The notes beneath the pieces are model-generated. The model was not told the origin of the DNA, did not search any database, and saw only the letters and a list, made by a program, of their open reading frames with translations. From contig CALDIG010000131.1 in the NCBI GenBank assembly GCA_937904375.1, positions 1 to 10,737 of the forward strand: a stretch of DNA of 10,737 nucleotides. The letters run 5' to 3'. This DNA comes from an uncultured Prevotellaceae bacterium (GTDB lineage: Bacteria > Bacteroidota > Bacteroidia > Bacteroidales > Muribaculaceae). The position numbers and the translations under genes were made by a program. Of the stretch, positions 6,044 to 10,737 are shown one piece after another (within the stretch, counting starts at the first letter, position 1; each line of letters starts with the position of its first letter).

Positions 6044-7489
6044 ATGCAGGAAACTAACATTTATAACTCTTCGAGCTTCTTTGAGACCGAGGAGGGAGAG
6101 ATTGACGCTCGGTTTACCGATTTCAGCCACCTGCCATGCCAGCGGCCATGGCTGTGCGTGAAGCGCGTGAAGCGCTTTGGCCAATGGTGGGTGGTGAAGG
6201 GTATTAATCCTGGGGTTGAACCACGTGAAAAAGCACAAGCACTACTCGACCGCGAGTTTGAGCGCTGCATGACGCTGTGGCATCCGAGCATTGTGCGCAT
6301 GATAGCTCAGCAGGAGGTGCCCACTATGCAGGGCCGCTGCATCATCGAGGAGTGGGTCGACGGCATCAGCTTCGACAAGTTTCTCGCTACCGAGCCATCG
6401 CAGCAAGTGCGTCAGGACATTGCCAGCCAGCTGGTGGAGGCAGTGCGATACTATGTGAGCAAGGGCGTGACACATGGCAACCTAAAGCCCAGTAATGTGC
6501 TTGTCACTCACAATGGTGCTCACGTCAAGCTCATCGATTTTGAGCCCGATGCCACCACCAATGTTCAGAACGATATTGCCGCTCTGGGCAAGCTACTGCG
6601 CATGCTCAACCTGCCCAGCAAGTTCAACAAGCTAATAAAACGTTGTGAACATGGAAAATATAGCTCAGCCGAGAAACTGCATCACGACTTTGCCAAAGCT
6701 AAAAAGAAAAAACGCTGGCGGTGGCTGTTGCCTGCGATAGCGGCGGTGGTGGCTGTTGCCGCTGTGGTGGCAACATTCTCATGGGGCAGCAACCAGCGTC
6801 AAGCCGACGAGAAAAAGCTGCCAGCTGGCTATGTTGTGGATAGCATCGCTCCGGCTGGCACTTCACAAGTTTACTCAATTGTGTCGAATGCCGATATTTA
6901 TTGGCTACCATTTGACTCGATAACACCTGGTAATATTTCTGAAACCATCGCTGTAGATCTAGGATTGAGTGTGAAATGGAGCAAGATGAACATGGGTGCC
7001 GATCATCCATCAGTGAATTTTGTGGGAAGCTACTATGCTTGGGGCGACACCACCGACCTAGGAAAGTGGGGTGGAATTGACAAATATTGGCCCCAGAGCA
7101 AGCCAATGCCAAAGCAGTCGATAAGCGGCACCAGCATCGACTTTGCTCACTGGCGCTGGGGCGGTAAATGGCGCATACCCACACTTGATGAGTGGCAGGA
7201 ACTGATTGACCGCTGCAAGTGGCGGTTTCGCAATGCTGGCGACGGCGCGGCAGGATATGTGGTGACGGGGCCTAATGGCAACAGCATCTTCCTGCCTCTT
7301 GCCGGTTTGAGCGACGACGGCATCAATATGCTAAACGTGGGAAGATATGGGTACTACTGGACTGCGACGCCAGCAGGCAATGGCAAGCGCATGGCACATC
7401 ATGTGCTTCTCGAAGAAGGTAGAATCCTCGCCGACCAAATCGAGACTCTCGACTGCTTCATGTCTATTAGACCGATCTTTGATAAGTGA
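6044..7489 (+). CDS. Membrane pseudokinase with extracytoplasmic Fib_succ_major-like domain
   Basis: 481 residues. A cytoplasmic Ser/Thr kinase fold (about 35-215) keeps the ATP-anchoring lysine K52 (WWVVKGI), the helix-C glutamate near E71, a hinge IIEEWVDG (100-107) and LKPSN (147-151). The catalytic HRD has become H144-G145-N146, DFG has become D165-F166-E167, and the activation segment with its APE motif is missing: residue 170 leads straight into NDIAALGKLL. Phosphotransfer is therefore unlikely. A basic KKKKRWRW stretch precedes a membrane segment at 227-246. The outer part ends in a domain (about 302-480) with AVDLGLSVKW, YYAWGDT, GGKWRIPT and GYVVTGPNGNSIFLP, typical of Bacteroidota fib_succ_major/TIGR02145-like proteins. 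It is probably co-transcribed with the ATPase before it and the active kinase 7 nt after it. Scaffold or allosteric partner is the likely role. Confidence 0.88.
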   Translation: MQETNIYNSSSFFETEEGEIDARFTDFSHLPCQRPWLCVKRVKRFGQWWVVKGINPGVEPREKAQALLDREFERCMTLWHPSIVRMIAQQEVPTMQGRCIIEEWVDGISFDKFLATEPSQQVRQDIASQLVEAVRYYVSKGVTHGNLKPSNVLVTHNGAHVKLIDFEPDATTNVQNDIAALGKLLRMLNLPSKFNKLIKRCEHGKYSSAEKLHHDFAKAKKKKRWRWLLPAIAAVVAVAAVVATFSWGSNQRQADEKKLPAGYVVDSIAPAGTSQVYSIVSNADIYWLPFDSITPGNISETIAVDLGLSVKWSKMNMGADHPSVNFVGSYYAWGDTTDLGKWGGIDKYWPQSKPMPKQSISGTSIDFAHWRWGGKWRIPTLDEWQELIDRCKWRFRNAGDGAAGYVVTGPNGNSIFLPLAGLSDDGINMLNVGRYGYYWTATPAGNGKRMAHHVLLEEGRILADQIETLDCFMSIRPIFDK

Positions 7490-7496
7490 CAACATT

Positions 7497-9056
7497 ATGA
7501 ATCACTATTTCCACAACATCAAGATTCTTGAGCACCAGGGAACATTCAACTTGCTGGCAAGGGGCGAGCGCTATGGGCAGTTATGGTTCCTGAAAGGGTT
7601 GAAACCAGAGTTCGCCCAAAAGAAGCTTTATCGCGACCTGCTGCGCAAGGAATTTGACATCGCCATTCAGTTGCATCATCCAAACATTGTGGGCATGGTG
7701 AGCATGGAGAGAATTGAGGCACTTGGCTCACTGTGCATAGTGGAGGAATGGATCGATGGTGAAACATTGCTTCAGTGGCTCGGCAGCAAGCACACAGTGG
7801 AGGAGAAACTGAATGTTTTGCGACAATTGCTAACAGCTATTGCACATTGTCACAACCATGAGGTGATTCATCGTGACCTCAAGCCGTCTAACATCATGAT
7901 AACGCGCGAGGACAATCAGGTGAAAATCATCGATTTCGGGCTTAGCGACACCAACCGCTACTCGTCGCTCAAAGCTGCAGCTGGAACCATTAACTATGTG
8001 GCTCCCGAAATACTCGAAAAAGATAGCGTGGCAACCGTCCAAGCCGATATATACTCGTTGGGCATGATTATGAAGGACATGCACTTGCCCAAGCGCTTCA
8101 ATGCTGTAATTGATAAGGCTGTGGCTACCCACCGCAATGAGCGTTTTGGCAGCGTGGGGCAGCTGCAGGAGGCGATAGAAATGAATGGTTATCGCAGCTG
8201 GCAGAAAAAGTGGCTGGCAGTAGCTGCCGGTGCCGCTTTGCTGCTTTGCTTGGCAGCGTTTTGGGGAGGATATAAACTAAATATCAGGCTGCCTCTAGGG
8301 CAGCAATCATCTACAAGCTATCAGGCTGTTGATTATGGGCAACATCGTGCCGACAGTCTTGCGCTTGCCACCGATACTACGCTCACCACAATAATTATTG
8401 CCGATAAGGGCCTGTCACTCTACTATCCCAAGCCTGGCGTCGCAGTGGCGGTGTCGCCAATTTCCGAGAGCGACGCCGTGGACCTTGGTCTTAGCGTACT
8501 GTGGGCACCATGCAACGTGGGTGCCGAGCGCACCATGGGACGGCTCATGCCAGGAGCATTCCTGCGCACAATGCCCAACCCGTTTCAGGTGCTCAATTAT
8601 GGTAAAGATTACCCCGACAGCGTTTTTGTGAGAAACCTGCCAAGTCTTGTAGGAACCAAGAATGATGTGGCGCAACGATTATGGCATGGTCGATGGCGTT
8701 TGCCACTTAATAGCGATTTTTATGAGCTTATAGAGCGTTGTAAATGGCAATATATTGTGCCACTTGGTGACCTACCGGGTTATCTTGTTACTGGGCCGAG
8801 CGGCAATAGTATATTCTTGCCACTGGGGGGATTTCTCTACAGCATGCACTTTTTTTCAATAGCAGAAAGAGGTTATTACTGGAGTTCGTCATTATCCAAA
8901 GCCGACATTAACGACCCCTTTGAATGCGCGCTCGTCTTTGACCAATACATGGTGCAAATACATACGCATAGCCGTCTCAACGGCTTCCTTGTGCGCCCGG
9001 TTCTCGACAAGAAACCACACAAAATTAATGAGTTTTACAACCATCTTCCAGAGTAA
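7497..9056 (+). CDS. Membrane Ser/Thr protein kinase with extracytoplasmic sensor domain
   Basis: 519 residues from ATG 7497, which lies 7 nt after the previous stop; an upstream in-frame ATG at 7347 would overlap the previous gene by 143 nt and is not preferred. The kinase domain (about 10-225) is complete: K33 (LWFLKG), helix-C E52, hinge IVEEWIDG (81-88), IHRDLKPSN (124-132) with catalytic D127, IIDFG (144-148) with D146, APE at 169-171, and ADIYSLGM (183-190). The glycine loop is poor (LLARGERYGQ). A membrane segment lies at 238-257. The outer domain (about 325-505) is related to that of the pseudokinase: AVDLGLSVLW, GRWRLPLNSDFYELIERCKW, GYLVTGPSGNSIFLP, RGYYWSSS. It lacks the YYAWG block. 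The protein should phosphorylate Ser/Thr in the cytoplasm in response to an external or envelope signal; the substrate is unknown. Confidence 0.92.
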   Translation: MNHYFHNIKILEHQGTFNLLARGERYGQLWFLKGLKPEFAQKKLYRDLLRKEFDIAIQLHHPNIVGMVSMERIEALGSLCIVEEWIDGETLLQWLGSKHTVEEKLNVLRQLLTAIAHCHNHEVIHRDLKPSNIMITREDNQVKIIDFGLSDTNRYSSLKAAAGTINYVAPEILEKDSVATVQADIYSLGMIMKDMHLPKRFNAVIDKAVATHRNERFGSVGQLQEAIEMNGYRSWQKKWLAVAAGAALLLCLAAFWGGYKLNIRLPLGQQSSTSYQAVDYGQHRADSLALATDTTLTTIIIADKGLSLYYPKPGVAVAVSPISESDAVDLGLSVLWAPCNVGAERTMGRLMPGAFLRTMPNPFQVLNYGKDYPDSVFVRNLPSLVGTKNDVAQRLWHGRWRLPLNSDFYELIERCKWQYIVPLGDLPGYLVTGPSGNSIFLPLGGFLYSMHFFSIAERGYYWSSSLSKADINDPFECALVFDQYMVQIHTHSRLNGFLVRPVLDKKPHKINEFYNHLPE

Positions 9057-9077
9057 ACTTTGATTTCTTGCAACGAG

Positions 9078-9117
9078 AAAAAACAGAGAGTGGCCCAAAT
9101 CAACTTAGGCCACCCTC
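9078..9117 (-). terminator. Intrinsic terminator of the etf operon, possibly bidirectional
   Basis: GTGGCC (9090-9095) pairs with GGCCAC (9108-9113) across a 12-nt loop. The stem extends by GAG/CTC past one mismatch. On the minus strand it is followed by TG and a run of six T (9083-9078), making a good terminator after etfA. On the plus strand only a weak T-tract follows, but it may also slow transcription from the kinase gene that ends at 9056. Confidence 0.75.
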
Positions 9118-9150
9118 CTTAATTATATCAGAACTAAATCCTGATTGGTT

Positions 9151-10167
9151 TTATTTCTCCATCTCTTTCTTAATGCGCTCGGTGAGCATGGGCACGATCT
9201 TGTGGAGGTCGCCCACGATGCCCAGGTCGGCAACGCTGAAGATGGGAGCAAACTTGTCCTTGTTGATGGCGATGATGAAATCGCTCTCCTCCATACCAGC
9301 GAGGTGCTGGATGGCACCGCTGATGCCACATGCCATGTAAAGGTTAGGACGCACGGTCTTACCAGTCTGTCCCACCTGACACTCGTGAGGCATCACACCG
9401 TTGTCAACCATAGCGCGCGACGAGGCAACTTGTCCGCCAAGCACGTCGGCGAGAGCCTGCAGCTTGTCAAAGCCTTCCTTGTCGTGAACGCCACGTCCGC
9501 CCGAGACGAGAATCTTAGCCTCCGAAATGTCGGCAATCTCCTTGTCGGCCTTGATGGTCTCAACAACCTTTACTTTGAATTTCGAGGTGTCGAACTTAGG
9601 CTCAAACATGGTCACGATGCCCTTGCGGCTTGCGTCGCGCTCCATCTTCTGCATCACACCGGGGCGCACTGTCGACATCTGTGGACGGTTGTTGGGGCAC
9701 ACGATGGTAGCCATCAAGTTGCCACCAAATGCTGGACGAGTCATGCAGAATTCCTTCTCTTCATCCTTAACAGGTTGAATCTCGAGCTTAGTGCAGTCGG
9801 CAGTAAGACCAGTCTTGAGACGCGAAGCCAAGCGTGGAGCCAGGTCGCGGCCAATGGTGGTAGCGCCATAAAGCACAATGTGAGGCTTGCGGTCAAGCAC
9901 AATCTGCGACACTGCCTGAGCATACTGCTCCGAGAGGAAATCCTTGAGTTCGGGAGTGTCAACAACTATTACCTCGTCGGCACCATGCTCAATGAGATCC
10001 TGAGCCTTATCTTTGATGCCACATCCCAAGAACATGGCAATCACTTTCTCTTCAAGCACATCGGCGAGGTCACGAGCCTTGCCCAAAAGTTCAAAAGCAA
10101 CGGGTTGGATTACACCTTCGCGTTGTTCAGCAAAAACGAATACGTTCTTATAATCTTTCTTTTCCAT
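9151..10167 (-). CDS. etfA: Electron transfer flavoprotein subunit alpha
   Basis: 338 residues, a normal length for the family. EtfA pairs with EtfB in the cytoplasm to pass electrons between dehydrogenases and a membrane or ferredoxin partner, with FAD held by the alpha C-terminal domain. The N-terminal domain runs over about 8-190, and the FAD domain shows GGRG (223-226), ASSRAMVDNG (248-257), QVGQTGK (264-270), GISGAIQH (281-288), INKD (301-304) and SVADLGIVGDL (311-321). It starts 12 nt after the etfB stop, with a weak purine-rich AAAGAG before the ATG, so the two are one operon. The terminator at 9078-9117 shows that no acyl-CoA dehydrogenase gene follows it in this operon, as sometimes happens elsewhere. 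Whether the complex bifurcates electrons cannot be told from these motifs alone. Confidence 0.96.
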   Translation of the reverse strand: MEKKDYKNVFVFAEQREGVIQPVAFELLGKARDLADVLEEKVIAMFLGCGIKDKAQDLIEHGADEVIVVDTPELKDFLSEQYAQAVSQIVLDRKPHIVLYGATTIGRDLAPRLASRLKTGLTADCTKLEIQPVKDEEKEFCMTRPAFGGNLMATIVCPNNRPQMSTVRPGVMQKMERDASRKGIVTMFEPKFDTSKFKVKVVETIKADKEIADISEAKILVSGGRGVHDKEGFDKLQALADVLGGQVASSRAMVDNGVMPHECQVGQTGKTVRPNLYMACGISGAIQHLAGMEESDFIIAINKDKFAPIFSVADLGIVGDLHKIVPMLTERIKKEMEK

Positions 10168-10179
10168 AGCTCTTTACTT

Positions 10180-10737
10180 TTAGATGATGTGTTTCTCTTT
10201 AAGTTTATTAACGATAAGCTCTACAGCCTCTTCGGGAGTCACTTCGTGAACCTCACCAGGCTCTTTCATGGCTTTGGGGAACGAGCGGAACACCTTAGTA
10301 GGCGAGCCCGAAAGTCCTAACTTGCCTTCCTCAACGTCGATCTTGTCAGCACCCCAAACCTCAACTTCCTTGTTGTAGGCTTCCATAATGCCGCTCACGC
10401 TCATGTAGCGGGCGTCGAAAGCCGAAGCAAGCACTGTCAAGAGACACTTGCCTTCGGCCTCAAGAACCTGCACGCTATCCTCGTTCTCCTTGTGAACGAG
10501 CAGATTGCCGTTTTCGAGCAGTTTGGCGTCGGCAACGTAGGTAATCTGTGGCAAGCCAAGGTGCTCAGCCAGCTCGGGACCTACCTGTGCGGTGTCACCG
10601 TCGATAGCCTGACGGCCAGCGATAATGAGGTCGTAGTCGAGAGTGCGGCACAGACCCGAGAGGGCGTAAGAGGTAGCCAGTGTGTCGGCACCGGCAAACT
10701 TGCGGTCACTCAGCAGGATGGCACGGTCGGCACCCAT
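10180..10737 (-). CDS. etfB: Electron transfer flavoprotein subunit beta, 3' part
   Basis: The last 185 residues are visible; the gene runs off the right edge. Family members have about 260-290 residues, so roughly the first 90 are missing, and the methionine at the edge (MGADRAILLSD) is probably internal. The nucleotide-binding signature GRQAIDGDTAQVGP (41-54 of the visible part) is intact, followed by ELAEHLGLPQITYV and a conserved LLTVLASAFDARYMS stretch. The C-terminus ends in a Lys/Glu-rich helix (EEAVELIVNKLKEKHII). It forms the heterodimer with EtfA, encoded 12 nt downstream. Confidence 0.95.
   Translation of the reverse strand: MGADRAILLSDRKFAGADTLATSYALSGLCRTLDYDLIIAGRQAIDGDTAQVGPELAEHLGLPQITYVADAKLLENGNLLVHKENEDSVQVLEAEGKCLLTVLASAFDARYMSVSGIMEAYNKEVEVWGADKIDVEEGKLGLSGSPTKVFRSFPKAMKEPGEVHEVTPEEAVELIVNKLKEKHII

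Noticed and set aside
7347..7496. Earlier ATG for the active kinase, adding 50 residues
   Set aside because: It would overlap the end of the pseudokinase gene by 143 nt, and the added residues are the out-of-frame reading of a conserved sensor domain.
9145..10320. A 391-codon plus-strand open frame opposite etfA and the end of etfB
   Set aside because: It is the mirror of two clearly recognisable Etf genes. Codon bias of a real gene often opens the opposite strand, and the translation has no known motif, only His/Leu-rich sequence.

Overview
The window looks like a chromosome segment from a member of the phylum Bacteroidota, probably order Bacteroidales. The evidence is several promoters of the phylum type (TTTG or TTG, a 19-20 nt spacer, then TAnnTTTG), a near absence of Shine-Dalgarno sequences, and gene families typical of the group: TLKRLWGY-type regulator, DUF4143 ATPase, and sensor domains carrying AVDLGLSVxW and GYxVTGPxGNSIFLP motifs. 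The species cannot be named from the sequence alone.

Layout. (1) 1-1000, minus strand: the 5' part of a small membrane PH-domain protein, and behind it a regulator-like gene broken by a one-base deletion. Each has its own promoter. (2) 1004-1558: gene-poor DNA with one good plus-strand promoter and a possible short transcript. (3) 1505-4310: an AT-rich cassette bracketed by two copies of a 42-bp direct repeat. It holds a tiny ORF and three genes in tandem: a degenerate MoxR/AAA+-like protein without a P-loop, a two-segment membrane protein with an SH3-like tail, and an acidic soluble protein of unknown function. (4) 4311-4860: palindromic repeats, a 201-bp MITE-like element, a strong promoter and 32-bp tandem repeats. 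(5) 4875-9056: a tight plus-strand run of a DUF4143-type AAA ATPase, a membrane pseudokinase and a membrane Ser/Thr kinase. (6) 9078-10737, minus strand: a terminator, etfA and the 3' part of etfB, ordinary metabolic genes converging on the kinase run.

How the genes may work together. EtfB and EtfA form an electron-transfer flavoprotein. The two kinase-like proteins are paralogues with the same layout: cytoplasmic kinase fold, one membrane segment, extracytoplasmic Fib_succ_major-like domain. Only the second has an intact catalytic core. The first has lost the HRD aspartate and the whole activation segment. A receptor pair of active kinase plus pseudokinase is the most interesting candidate system here. 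The second candidate is the repeat-flanked three-gene cassette, whose function is unknown.
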